Assembly (NCBI GenBank): GCA_020846275.1 | Contig: JADLEG010000043.1 | Location: 1-64,000 of the forward strand | Direction: 5' to 3' | Source: Alphaproteobacteria bacterium | GTDB lineage: Bacteria; Pseudomonadota; Alphaproteobacteria; JAEULC01 | DNA length: 64,000 bases | Shown here: piece by piece, positions 27,890-40,831 of the stretch | Numbering within the stretch: the stretch's first letter is position 1 | Layout of the letters: every line of letters starts with the position of its first letter | Translations under genes and position numbers: made by a program | The notes under the pieces: generated by a model | Seen by the model: only the letters and a program-made list of their open reading frames with translations | Databases searched by the model: none | What the model was told of the DNA's origin: nothing

Positions 27890-28156
27890 TCAGGTCTTGC
27901 TTGGCGCTTCGGCCTGCTTCTCGGCGATCAGGCGATTGACGCCCTTGACCACGTCACCCAGCGTGTCCAGCTTGTAGGCCTCGTCGTTGTAGGGGACATA
28001 GACGTCGAACTCGTCCTCGATCGCGAACAGGATCTGCACCAGGTCGAGCGATTCGATCTTCAGGTCCTGCAGGCGCGTATCCAAGGTCAACTTGTCGCGT
28101 TCGAGCTTCGCCTCCTTGGCGATGATTTCAATGATGCGATCCGCGATATCCGCCAT
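27890..28156 (-). CDS. Acyl carrier protein with ESL in place of DSL
   Basis: MADIADRIIEIIAKEAKLERDKLTLDTRLQDLKIESLDLVQILFAIEDEFDVYVPYNDEAYKLDTLGDVVKGVNRLI: ACP fold pattern. Confidence 0.85.
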   Translation of the reverse strand: MADIADRIIEIIAKEAKLERDKLTLDTRLQDLKIESLDLVQILFAIEDEFDVYVPYNDEAYKLDTLGDVVKGVNRLIAEKQAEAPSKT

Positions 28157-28179
28157 TTTCGGAAAGGCCCCTGTTCGTT

Positions 28180-29313
28180 TCAACCGCCGCGCGCCGAATC
28201 AAGGCGTCGCTCCAATGACGTCAGCCGCTTGCCCATGCCCGCCAAATCCTTCAGCAGGCGGGGCAGCCGCATAAGCCCCATCCGTTCCTGCAGCTTTTCC
28301 GCCACCGGGCCCGCCGGATAGCCGAGATAGACGACGCCGGCCGGCACGTCCTGCGCAACCGCGGCGGCGGCGGCCACCATGGCGTCGTCGCCGATCGAGA
28401 CATGGTCGGCCACGCCCACCTGGCCGCCCAGCACGACCCGGTCGCCTATGCGCGCGCTGCCGGAAATCCCCACTTGGGCCGCGATCAGGCAGTTCTCCCC
28501 CACCGCGCAGTTATGCGCGATCTGTACCTGGTTGTCGATCTTGGCCCCGCGGCGAATAACGGTGGCGCCGAAGGTGGCCCGGTCGACGGTGGTGCACGCG
28601 CCGATCTCGACATCGTCCTCGATCACGACGGTCCCCAGGGAGTGGATCTTCAGAATCACGTCGTTGCGGCCGATCACTTTTTCGCTGGTGAGGGTCAACT
28701 GCATCTCGGCCGGCCCGGGCTCGGGTGTCACGAAGCTGAACCCGTCCGCGCCCAGGCAGGCATTTGCGTGCAGCACGACCCGGTTGCCGACGCGCACCCG
28801 CGCGCCGACCCGCACCCCGGAATGCAGCACGCAGTCCTCGCCCAGCTCGGCGTCCGCTTCCACGCTCGCCTGCGCCATGACGACCGTCCGTGCGCCGATC
28901 CTCGCCCGCGGCCCGACATAGGCCAGCGGCCCGATCGCCGCGCCCGGCGCCACCGTGGCACTGGGGTCGACCGATGCCTGCGGATGCACGCCGGGGGTTG
29001 CCGCCGGCGGCGGTGCGAACAGCCGGGTCAGCGTGGAAAGCGCCACGCGCCCGCGCTTGACCGCGATCCAGCCCGCCAGGCCGGAAAGAGCCTCGGCCGG
29101 CGCATCCTCCGCCACCACGGCGGCGCGGGCCCGGGTCCGGGGGAGAAGCTTCAGGGCCGCCGGCTCGACCGCCAGCGCGATCTGCTCCGGCGTCGCCCGC
29201 GCAGGATGCTCAAGGCCCCGGACACGCAAACCGGCATCGCCCTGGACCCGTGCGTCCAACACCTGGGCAAGTTCGCCCAGCGTATGCCACGCTGCCCCGG
29301 CCTGGTCCTGCAT
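28180..29313 (-). CDS. lpxD: UDP-3-O-acylglucosamine N-acyltransferase
   Basis: Left-handed beta-helix hexapeptide repeats; [82 protein letters not shown]. Confidence 0.95.
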   Translation of the reverse strand: MQDQAGAAWHTLGELAQVLDARVQGDAGLRVRGLEHPARATPEQIALAVEPAALKLLPRTRARAAVVAEDAPAEALSGLAGWIAVKRGRVALSTLTRLFAPPPAATPGVHPQASVDPSATVAPGAAIGPLAYVGPRARIGARTVVMAQASVEADAELGEDCVLHSGVRVGARVRVGNRVVLHANACLGADGFSFVTPEPGPAEMQLTLTSEKVIGRNDVILKIHSLGTVVIEDDVEIGACTTVDRATFGATVIRRGAKIDNQVQIAHNCAVGENCLIAAQVGISGSARIGDRVVLGGQVGVADHVSIGDDAMVAAAAAVAQDVPAGVVYLGYPAGPVAEKLQERMGLMRLPRLLKDLAGMGKRLTSLERRLDSARGG

Positions 29314-29437
29314 TGCGTCGCATCCCTTTGTCCGGCAACGGGTTCAGCCCCGAATGGCGCCCCTGATGCGGCGGCCCGGAACGGCGGTTCTAGCATGATT
29401 GCCGGGGCGGACCAACCCACGTGGCCGTGGTCAGTTC

Positions 29438-30583
29438 TTAATCATTCAGGTATCCCAGCACCACCTCGGCCGCGCGCCGCGTCGGCGGTTCGCCGGCATC
29501 GAGCCGCGCGACCGCTTCGGCATAGGCGCGCGCCTGCGCTGTCCGGCGCTCGGGGTCGACCAGCAGCCGGCGGCAGGCCTCGGCCAGGCGGTCGGGCCGG
29601 CATTCGGTCTGCAGGCGCTCGTCCACCACCGCGCGGTCGAGCACCAGGTTCACGATGGTGGCATAGCGCGCCTGCGCCATCAGAAGGACCGCCAGGTAGG
29701 ACAGCCAATTGCCGCGATAGGTGACCACCATCGGCACCCCGGCCAAGGCAAGTTCGACCGAGACCGTGCCGGATACCGCCAGGGCCGCGTCGCTGGCGGC
29801 CATGGCCGCGAACCGCTCGGCGTCGCCTTCGACCACGATGGGGCCGCAGGGCCAGCGCTGGGCGGCCACCCGGACCGCGGCGGCGACCGGCTCGATGGTC
29901 GGCACCACGACGCGCAGCCCCGGGATCGCCGCCTGCAGGCGGCCAAGCGTGGCCGCGAAGATCGGCAGGGCCCAGGCGATCTCGCTGCTCCGGCTGCCGG
30001 GCAGCACGCACAACAGCAGCGCGTCGGGCGGAACGCCGTGGCGGGCGCGGAACGCCGCCCCGTCCCCCCTGCCGGCATCCGATTCGATCGCCGGATGGCC
30101 GATGAACGTGGTGCGCGCGCCGTAGCGGGCAAAAAAAGCCGGCTCGAACGGCAGGATGACCAGCAGCCGGTCGAAATAGCGCGCCATCTTGCGCGCCCGC
30201 CACGGCCAATAGGCCCAGACCTGCGGCGCCTTGTACTGCACGACCGCAATCCCCGACCCCTTGAGCCGCCGCGCGACGCCGCGCGCGAACCCGCTGGCGT
30301 CGATGAACAGCACCACGCGCGGCGCCAGGGCGCGGATGCGTGCGGCGGTCTCACGCATGCGGCGCAGCAGGCCCGGAATATGCGGGATGACCGAGGTCAG
30401 CCCGATCAGCGACAATTCCTCCATCGGGAACAAGGTCTCGAGCCCCTGGGCCTGCATGCGCGGCCCGCCGATGCCGGCAAACGCGATGTCGGCGCGGCGC
30501 TCCTTGAGAATCGCCATCAGCCGGCCGCCGATCTGATCGCCCGAAGGCTCGCCCGCGACCACGAAGACAAGCGGCGCCGTCAC
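29438..30583 (-). CDS. lpxB: Lipid-A-disaccharide synthase
   Basis: GTG start; VFVVAGEPSGDQIGGRLMAILKER...FAGIGGPRMQAQGLETLFPMEELSLIGLTSVIPHIPGLLRRMRETA...YKAPQVWAYWPWRARKMARYFDRLLVILPFEPAFFARYG. Confidence 0.95.
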   Translation of the reverse strand: MTAPLVFVVAGEPSGDQIGGRLMAILKERRADIAFAGIGGPRMQAQGLETLFPMEELSLIGLTSVIPHIPGLLRRMRETAARIRALAPRVVLFIDASGFARGVARRLKGSGIAVVQYKAPQVWAYWPWRARKMARYFDRLLVILPFEPAFFARYGARTTFIGHPAIESDAGRGDGAAFRARHGVPPDALLLCVLPGSRSSEIAWALPIFAATLGRLQAAIPGLRVVVPTIEPVAAAVRVAAQRWPCGPIVVEGDAERFAAMAASDAALAVSGTVSVELALAGVPMVVTYRGNWLSYLAVLLMAQARYATIVNLVLDRAVVDERLQTECRPDRLAEACRRLLVDPERRTAQARAYAEAVARLDAGEPPTRRAAEVVLGYLND

Positions 30584-30747
30584 CGCCGGTCCCGGGTGTA
30601 GCGCAGCGCCACGCACAGGAACTTCCAGATGAAGCCCGCCTGGTCGGAATTGTTCCAGCGCACCAGCACCGGCCAGTACTCGATCTGCCACAGGAACGCG
30701 ATCTGCGCCTCCCAGCGGCCAGTGCTGAGCGTCACGGTCAGGGCCAT
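30580..30747 (-). CDS. 55-aa Trp-rich hypothetical protein overlapping the lpxB start by 4 nt
   Basis: Below the ORF-track length cut-off. Reverse strand reads MALTVTLSTGRWEAQIAFLWQIEYWPVLVRWNNSDQAGFIWKFLCVALRYTRDRR*; stop overlaps lpxB GTG (GTGA). Confidence 0.6.
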   Translation of the reverse strand: MALTVTLSTGRWEAQIAFLWQIEYWPVLVRWNNSDQAGFIWKFLCVALRYTRDRR

Positions 30748-30847
30748 CGCCGCCTCCTCGGGCCGGCACCTTAGCGGAAATGCCGGCGCCTTGGGAAAGC
30801 GCGCGCGGCTTTCGTGGCACGTTTGGGTCTGTTAGGGTCGCGGCCGA

Positions 30848-31411
30848 ATGGAACGCAACGCCATAGCGTCGGAGGGCGCGCCCGCGCGATGGGTCGCGAT
30901 CGAGCCCGCCCTGGCCGTCTCGCACCCGCTCTACGGCCTCAAGGGCCTGCACCTTGTGCTCCTGGCGGGTTTCGCCTGGTGCGGCCTCAGCAGCCTGGCG
31001 CGGCTGGGGCTGCTCGCCTACGGGCTGTCGCTCGGGCGCGGCGCGGGCCTGCGCCTGTCCAACATGGTGCTGACCTACATGCCGGTGGCCGACGCCGCGC
31101 TGGTCGTGCTGTTCGCCTGGCTCTTCGTCGCCGGGCTGCGGCCGGGAACGCGCAGCTTCAGCGAGCTGGCGACCATCGGCTGCGGGCTCTACGTCCTATA
31201 CGTGGTGCCATACGTGTTCGCCTTCCGTCACCTGACCGATACCGCCGCCTTCTCGCTGTCGGCCTGGCAGACCTATGTGCACTACGTCCTGCCCGTGGCG
31301 TTCTGCCTGTGGGCGCTGGCCTATGTGAACCTGTCGCGCCGCGTGCGCGTGACATTCTTCTACGAGGTTGCGGCCGACGACCCTCACCGGTCGTTCCTCG
31401 GCGGCGCATAG
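30848..31411 (+). CDS. Hypothetical multi-TM protein (DUF2569-like)
   Basis: SHPLYGLKGLHLVLLAGFAWCGL followed by about four hydrophobic segments. Confidence 0.55.
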   Translation: MERNAIASEGAPARWVAIEPALAVSHPLYGLKGLHLVLLAGFAWCGLSSLARLGLLAYGLSLGRGAGLRLSNMVLTYMPVADAALVVLFAWLFVAGLRPGTRSFSELATIGCGLYVLYVVPYVFAFRHLTDTAAFSLSAWQTYVHYVLPVAFCLWALAYVNLSRRVRVTFFYEVAADDPHRSFLGGA

Positions 31412-32037
31412 GCGCCGGCCTGGGCCTGCCACCAGCCCTGCCGGACGAAGACATGACGCGTCAGCGCGACCGACACCCAGCCGACGGCCAGTCCGGCAAT
31501 CACGTCGCTGGCGAAGTGATAGCCGACCAGCAGGCGGCTGACCGCGACGGCCAACGCGAACAGCAGCGCCGCGGCGCGCCAGCGCGGCCAGAACAGCCAC
31601 ACCAGCGCCGCGACCGCCCCGACGGTCGCGGCATGGCCGGACGGGAACGAACGGACCGCGCTGTCGAGCGTGGGACCCAGGAACTCCACGACGCCGCGGT
31701 CGAGCAGGCTGCCGGGCCGGGTGCGGCCGAACAGGAACTTGAGCAGGTTGACGAGGATGCCCGAGGCGGCGACCGCGGCGAACGCCAGCACCGACAGGCG
31801 CCGCGCGCGGTCATGACGGCCGCGGAGACAGCCGTACGCCGCCACCGCCGCCGATGCGATCAGATAGGCGGTCGGTTCCCCCGCGCGGCTGATCCAGGCG
31901 GCCGCGCGCTTGAGGCCCGGATCGACATCGCGCAACGCGCGCGCCAGCGCCTCGTCGCCGCCCCCCAGGATCAGGCCGGCGACGGCAGCAACGACGCCGG
32001 CAAGGATGGCCGCCGCGATCGGCTTCCGGACGCTCAT
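31384..32037 (-). CDS. PAP2 family membrane phosphatase
   Basis: LKFLFGRTRPGSLLDRG...RSFPSGHAATVGAVAALVWLF...SRLLVGYHFASDVIAGLAVG. Confidence 0.88.
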   Translation of the reverse strand: MSVRKPIAAAILAGVVAAVAGLILGGGDEALARALRDVDPGLKRAAAWISRAGEPTAYLIASAAVAAYGCLRGRHDRARRLSVLAFAAVAASGILVNLLKFLFGRTRPGSLLDRGVVEFLGPTLDSAVRSFPSGHAATVGAVAALVWLFWPRWRAAALLFALAVAVSRLLVGYHFASDVIAGLAVGWVSVALTRHVFVRQGWWQAQAGAYAPPRNDR

Positions 32038-32126
32038 GAACCGCTGACGACGCTCCCTCGATGCAGGGGCGCGAGGATGACGGGCGCGGCCCGGCCCGGT
32101 CAACTGCCATCGGCGCGGGCAATGCC

Positions 32127-33278
32127 ATGAACGGCGTCGAGCGCTACATCCTTGCCAACCTCGCCAAGGTCATGGCGGCGGTGCTGCTGACGACGGTATC
32201 GGTCGTCTGCCTGGTGCGATCGCTCGAATTCATCAACTACATCGTCAACCACGGCCTGTCGGTGACGGTCTATCTCTACCTGATCGTGCTGCTGATGCCG
32301 AGCCTGATGCTGCTTGTGCTGCCGGTCGCGCTGTTCATCAGCGTCATGTTCGTCTACGGCAAGCTGTCGCAGGACAGCGAGATCCTGGCGATGCGCGCCT
32401 GCGGCATCAGCCTCAAGGCGCTGTCGCGCCCGGCCTGCATCGTGGCCGGCGCGACGGTTGCACTGGGCTTCGCGATGTCGCTCTACTTCATTCCGCTGTC
32501 GTTCAAGGAGTTCAAGGACATCGAGTATTTCGTCCGCTTCCGGATGGCGAACATGGTGATCCGCGAAGGGCAGTTCAACCGCATCGGCGACAAGGTGACC
32601 GTCTACATGCGCGAGCGCCTGGGCGAAGGCGCGCTGGTCGGCGTCCTGATCCAGGATGACCGCGACCCGAAGAAATCGGTGACCATCCTGGCCGAACACG
32701 CGGTACTGACGCGCACGGGCGATATCTATCGGATCGGGCTCGAGCAGGGCAACATCCAGGAATTCGACCGGGCGACGCAGAGGGTCTCGGTGGTCTATTT
32801 CGACCGCTATGTGCTGGAGGTGGATTCCAACGAGCTGGAGGGCGGCGGACGGCGCGAGCGCGGCATCGCCGAGCGCCATATCGGCGAATTGCTGAACCCG
32901 CCGACCGCGACGCGGCGCGACATGGAGTTGCGCGGCAAGGCGCTGGCCGAGGGACACCAGCGCCTGTCGAGCCCGTTCCTGGCGCTGACCTATACGGCGA
33001 TCGCGCTGGTCGCGCTGTTCGCCGGCGCGTTCAACCGCCGCGGCTCGCCCCTGCGGCTGGTCGCGGCCGGCGCGAGCGTCGCCACGATCCAGGTGACGCA
33101 CATGCTGGTCGTCAATGCGGCGTCGCTCGCGACCCCGCTGTTGCCCGCGATCCACCTGGTGGTCGCCGTGCCCGGCCTCGTGTGCGCCTGGCTGCTGTTC
33201 GACCAGGATCGCCACGCGCCGCGACCGCCGCGGTTCCTGACCTGGGCAAGGCGGCTGCCGGCGGCGGAGGCGCGATAG
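32127..33278 (+). CDS. lptF: LPS export permease LptF/LptG family (YjgP/YjgQ)
   Basis: MNGVERYILANLAKVMAAVLLTTVSVVCLVRSLEFINYIVNHGLSVTVYLYLIVLLMPSLMLLVLPVALFISVMFVYGKLSQDSEILAMRACGISL; C-terminal TMs. Confidence 0.85.
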   Translation: MNGVERYILANLAKVMAAVLLTTVSVVCLVRSLEFINYIVNHGLSVTVYLYLIVLLMPSLMLLVLPVALFISVMFVYGKLSQDSEILAMRACGISLKALSRPACIVAGATVALGFAMSLYFIPLSFKEFKDIEYFVRFRMANMVIREGQFNRIGDKVTVYMRERLGEGALVGVLIQDDRDPKKSVTILAEHAVLTRTGDIYRIGLEQGNIQEFDRATQRVSVVYFDRYVLEVDSNELEGGGRRERGIAERHIGELLNPPTATRRDMELRGKALAEGHQRLSSPFLALTYTAIALVALFAGAFNRRGSPLRLVAAGASVATIQVTHMLVVNAASLATPLLPAIHLVVAVPGLVCAWLLFDQDRHAPRPPRFLTWARRLPAAEAR

Positions 33279-33280
33279 GC

Positions 33281-33894
33281 ATGGCGTGGCGGGTGGTCGG
33301 CGCCGCCCAGCATCGGCGCATGCCGTGGAAGAACGGCGGCGGCGCCACCGCCGAGATCGCCATCGGGCCGCCGGGCGCCTCGGTGGCCGGTGGCTTCGAC
33401 TGGCGGCTCAGCATCGCCAGCGTGGCGAGCGACGGGCCGTTCTCGCCCTTTCCCGGCTACGACCGGCTGATCACCCTGCTCAGCGGCGACGGCATGGTGC
33501 TGAGCCTCGACGCGCGCGAGGATCACCGGCTCGACCGTCCGTTCGCGCCGTTCGCCTTCGCCGGCGAACGCGCAACGACGTGCCGGCTGCTCGGCGGGGC
33601 GTGCGAGGACCTGAACTTGATGGTGGCGCGCGACCGTCTGGCCTATCGCGCGCGGACGCTGGCGCCGGGCACCGACTGGCGGGCCGGCGAAAGCGATGCC
33701 ACGCACTTGGTGTTCGTGTTCCGCGGCACCATTGCGCTATCCGGTGCGGCAAGCCGCGCTGCCAGGCTTGGTCCTCGCGATACGCTGGTCGCCGGGCCCG
33801 AGGACGCAACGCCCGCCCTGCATGTCGAGCCTGGCACGCTGGCGCTCGCCGTCACGCTCTTCCCTGCATCCGACGCAGCGCCGGCGACCGGCGG

Positions 33895-33913
<19 letters not shown>
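33281..33913 (+). CDS. HutD/Ves family protein
   Basis: RRMPWKNGGGATAEIAIGPPGA...FDWRLSIASVASDGPFSPFPGYDRLITLLSGDGMVLS. Confidence 0.88.
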
Positions 33914-37662
<3,749 letters not shown>

Positions 37663-37947
37663 CTCAAGTAATTACCGGCCAAACGGTTAATGGACCCTCA
37701 ATACTTGCGGCCGCGACCCGGGCTGCACGCGACGAATCGGCGCTTCGCGCGTCGCTCCGAAACGCCCGTGAAATCAGGCGTTCCGCGATGTCCCGTCGGC
37801 CGCCCGAAGCGTACAAGTCTTGATTTTCCGGGGGTTTGCGGGTCGGCCATCGCTGAAACCCCCACGATCCCTTGCATTCGGCGATGAATGGGCTATCAAG
37901 CCGAGACCCTTCGAAGGGTTGGCACAACATTGCCTGGGGATACGACC

Positions 37948-38223
37948 GTGAACCAAACCGATCTCATTGCCTCCGTCACGAAGAAAACCGGATTCAGCGC
38001 CAAGGATTCGAAGAGCGCCGTTCAAGCCGTGCTCAGCGCCGTCGAAGACGCGCTCACGAAGGGCAAGTCCGTCCGCACCACGCTGGGCAGCTTCAACATC
38101 GGCAAGCGCGGCGCGCGCAAGGGCCGCAACCCGAAGACCGGCGAGACCATCAACATCAAGGCCAGCAAGACGGTCCGCTTCAAGGCGTCGAAGACCGTCA
38201 AGGACAAGCTGAACAAGCGCTAG
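37948..38223 (+). CDS. HU family DNA-binding protein
   Basis: GTG start; MNQTDLIASVTKKTGFSAKDSKSAVQAVLSAVEDALTKGKSVRTTLGSFNIGKRGARKGRNPKTGETINIKASKTVRFKASKTVKDKLNKR. Confidence 0.95.
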   Translation: MNQTDLIASVTKKTGFSAKDSKSAVQAVLSAVEDALTKGKSVRTTLGSFNIGKRGARKGRNPKTGETINIKASKTVRFKASKTVKDKLNKR

Positions 38224-38232
38224 ACACGCTGT

Positions 38233-38259
38233 GCCGGCCGGCAGCCCCGGCTGGCCGGC
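38233..38259 (+). terminator. GC-rich hairpin after the HU gene
   Basis: GCCGGCCGGCAGCC-CC-GGCTGGCCGGC (one bulge); no clear U tract. Confidence 0.4.
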
Positions 38260-38493
38260 TTCATCGCCCGGGCGCGATCCTTCGTGGAAGCGAAGGCGCG
38301 CCCGGAGTCGTTTTGCGACCGCCGCAAACGGTCATGGCGCTCCGCCGCCCGCAAGGCCGCTTTACGAATTCTTCATCGATCCGCAAATAATCTATTAGTT
38401 GCTGGCGATTGGAGCATTTGGCGCAGCCCGGCCGGCGGTCCGCCGCCGGTGCGGTTGACGTGCCATCTTGCGCAGGGGATCGGGATAGGCGCG

Positions 38494-39498
38494 ATGTTCG
38501 AAGCGATGGCGCAGGGCCTCGTATCCCCCATCGTGGAGTTGCTGGCGCGCTGGGATTCGAAAACCTTCTGGCTCTACTTCGCCTGCTCGGCGCTCATGGC
38601 CGCCTACATCATCAGCCGCCGGTCGCCAGCGCCTTCGATTCGCGGCACCTTGTCGTTTCTTTTTCCGCGCGCGATCTACGCGCACCCCTCGGCGATCAAC
38701 GACTATAAGATATGGATTCTCAACAACCTGCTGAACGCGGCGGTGCTTCTGCCCTATGCGGCGATGCTGACGCAGGCCACCTCGCTGGCGGTCGAGCACG
38801 CGCTGGGCGCCCTCGTCGGCCAAGCGAGCCTGAACTGGCACGCGGGCTGGGTCTCCCGCGTGCTGTTCACCGCCGTCGAGTTGCTGGTGATCGACGCCGG
38901 GTTCTTCTTCGCGCACTACCTGCAGCATCGCGTGCCCCTGCTGTGGCAGTTCCACAAGACGCATCATTCGGCCGAGGTGCTGATGCCGATCACGGTGTTC
39001 CGCATGCACCCCGTCGACCTGATGCTCCACACCTCGCTGGTCTGCGTCCTGGCCGGCGGGATGATCGGCATTTTCTCCTTCCTCTACGCCGGACCGGTGA
39101 CGGCGTTCGCCGTCAACGGTTTCAACATCTGCCTCTTCGCCTTCTACGTGGCGGGAATCCACCTGCGCCATGCGCATGTCTGGGTGATGTATCCGCGCTG
39201 GATCGCCAAGCACATCAGCAGCCCGGCCCTGCACCTGATCCACCATAGTTCCGACCCCAAGCATGCCGACAAGAACATGGCGCAGATCTTCAATTTCTGG
39301 GACCGGATGTTCGGCACGCTGTACCTGCCGACGGAGCAGGAAGGGATCCGCTTCGGGCTGTGGAACGACGAGCACCTGCAATTCCGCTCGCTCGGTGCGT
39401 TGTACGGCCGACCCTTCCTCGACGCCCTTGCGCTGCTGCGACCGAAGCGCGGTCCGGCCGTCGCGGCTCGCCCGGAAGAAAGCGTGCGCCGCTCCTAG
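38494..39498 (+). CDS. Sterol desaturase/fatty acid hydroxylase family membrane protein
   Basis: His boxes FFFAHYLQHRVPLLWQFHKTHHSAE and HLIHHSSDPKHADKNMAQIFNFWDRMFGTLYLP. Confidence 0.88.
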   Translation: MFEAMAQGLVSPIVELLARWDSKTFWLYFACSALMAAYIISRRSPAPSIRGTLSFLFPRAIYAHPSAINDYKIWILNNLLNAAVLLPYAAMLTQATSLAVEHALGALVGQASLNWHAGWVSRVLFTAVELLVIDAGFFFAHYLQHRVPLLWQFHKTHHSAEVLMPITVFRMHPVDLMLHTSLVCVLAGGMIGIFSFLYAGPVTAFAVNGFNICLFAFYVAGIHLRHAHVWVMYPRWIAKHISSPALHLIHHSSDPKHADKNMAQIFNFWDRMFGTLYLPTEQEGIRFGLWNDEHLQFRSLGALYGRPFLDALALLRPKRGPAVAARPEESVRRS

Positions 39499-39618
39499 AC
39501 GCTCCGGTGCCGGACGCCTGCCGCTTGCCCTCGGCCGGCCTCGCCCCCAGTATGCCTCCCCTCATTCACCGGCGCGCGGTTCGCGCGCCGGCTTGCACAA
39601 GCGAAGGGGTAGCCGGTA

Positions 39619-40668
39619 GTGGCGGGGGAGATATTCCGGGTCGGGCTGACCCGCGATTGCCTGGGGCTGGACGGGAAGCCGACCTTCGACCCGGTCGCGC
39701 TGGAGCCGCTGAAACACGCGCGGGGCGTGGAGTTCGAATTCATCGACGAATACACGCCGTCGATCACGCAGCAGCAGGCCGCGCGCTACGACGCCATCGT
39801 CGTGCAGAAACCGCGCGTGGAGCGCGCCTCGCTGACGGGGAACGACCGTCGCCTCAGCGTCGTCGCGCGCTTCGGCGTCGGGTTCGACGCGGTGGATGTG
39901 GGTGCCTGCACCGAGGCGGGCGTGATGCTGACCAACACGCCGGACGGCGTGCGGCGACCGGTCGCGACGATCATCCTGCTGTTCATCCTTGCCCTGTCGC
40001 ACAAGCTGTTCGTCAAGGACCGCATCACCCGCGACGGCCGCTGGAACGAGCGCACCAACCACATGGGCGAAGGGTTGAGCGGCAAGACCGTGGGCTCGAT
40101 CGGCGTCGGCAGCATCGGCCGCGAGGCCTTCCGCCTGCTAACCCCGCTCGGCATGACGCATATCGGCCACGACCCCTACGCGAAGCAGGCCGACATGGAC
40201 GAAATCCGCCTCAAGCTGGTGGACAGGGACATGCTGCTGCGCACATCGGACTTCGTGTGCATCAACACGCCGCTGAGCGAGGAGACGCGCCACCTGGTCG
40301 GCGCGCGCGAGCTGGGGCTGATGAAGCCGACCGCCTACCTGATCAACACGGCGCGCGGCCCGATCGTCGACGAGAAGGCGCTCTACCAGGCACTCCGCGC
40401 CCGCAAGATCGCCGGCGCGGCGCTGGACGTGTTCGACCAGGAGCCGACGCCGCCGGACAACCCGATCCTCAAGCTCGACAACGTGATCGTCACGCCGCAT
40501 TCGCTGTGCTGGACCGACGAATGCTTCCGCGGCATCGCGTCGAGCGCGATCGGCTCGATCCTCTCGGTCGCGCGCGGCGAGGCGCCCGTCAACGTGGTCA
40601 ACAGGGACGTGCTCGCGCACCCGGATGTCCGGGCACTGCTGGCCGCGCGGAGGAAGGCCGCGACCTAG
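39619..40668 (+). CDS. D-isomer specific 2-hydroxyacid dehydrogenase
   Basis: VVARFGVGFDAVDVGACTEAGVMLTNTPDGVRRPVATIILLFILALS...GKTVGSIGVGSIGREAFRLL...NTARGPIVDEKALYQAL...ALDVFDQEPTPPDNPIL. Confidence 0.9.
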   Translation: MAGEIFRVGLTRDCLGLDGKPTFDPVALEPLKHARGVEFEFIDEYTPSITQQQAARYDAIVVQKPRVERASLTGNDRRLSVVARFGVGFDAVDVGACTEAGVMLTNTPDGVRRPVATIILLFILALSHKLFVKDRITRDGRWNERTNHMGEGLSGKTVGSIGVGSIGREAFRLLTPLGMTHIGHDPYAKQADMDEIRLKLVDRDMLLRTSDFVCINTPLSEETRHLVGARELGLMKPTAYLINTARGPIVDEKALYQALRARKIAGAALDVFDQEPTPPDNPILKLDNVIVTPHSLCWTDECFRGIASSAIGSILSVARGEAPVNVVNRDVLAHPDVRALLAARRKAAT

Positions 40669-40740
40669 TGTCCCGATTCCGAAGTTCGTCAGTGCTTGCG
40701 ACGTACGCCGTACGAACTTCGGAATCGAAAATGACACTAG
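40665..40740. repeat. Composite palindrome IR1
   Basis: CTAGTGTC (40665-40672)/GACACTAG (40733-40740) and CGATTCCGAAGTTCGT (40674-40689)/ACGAACTTCGGAATCG (40712-40727), all perfect. Confidence 0.9.
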
Positions 40741-40753
40741 CAACTATTTGAGT

Positions 40754-40831
40754 CTAGTGCCCCTTTGGAACCCGAAGTTCGCCTCCGGTCTTACGATCAA
40801 GCGATGGCGAACTTCGGGTTCGGGGCACTAG
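40754..40831. repeat. Composite palindrome IR2, related to IR1
   Basis: CTAGTGCCCC (40754-40763)/GGGGCACTAG (40822-40831) and AACCCGAAGTTCGC (40769-40782)/GCGAACTTCGGGTT (40807-40820), all perfect. Confidence 0.9.

Noticed and set aside
32100-33215. 371-aa minus-strand ORF opposite lptF
   Set aside because: Shadow ORF; the plus strand is a clear LptF/G permease.
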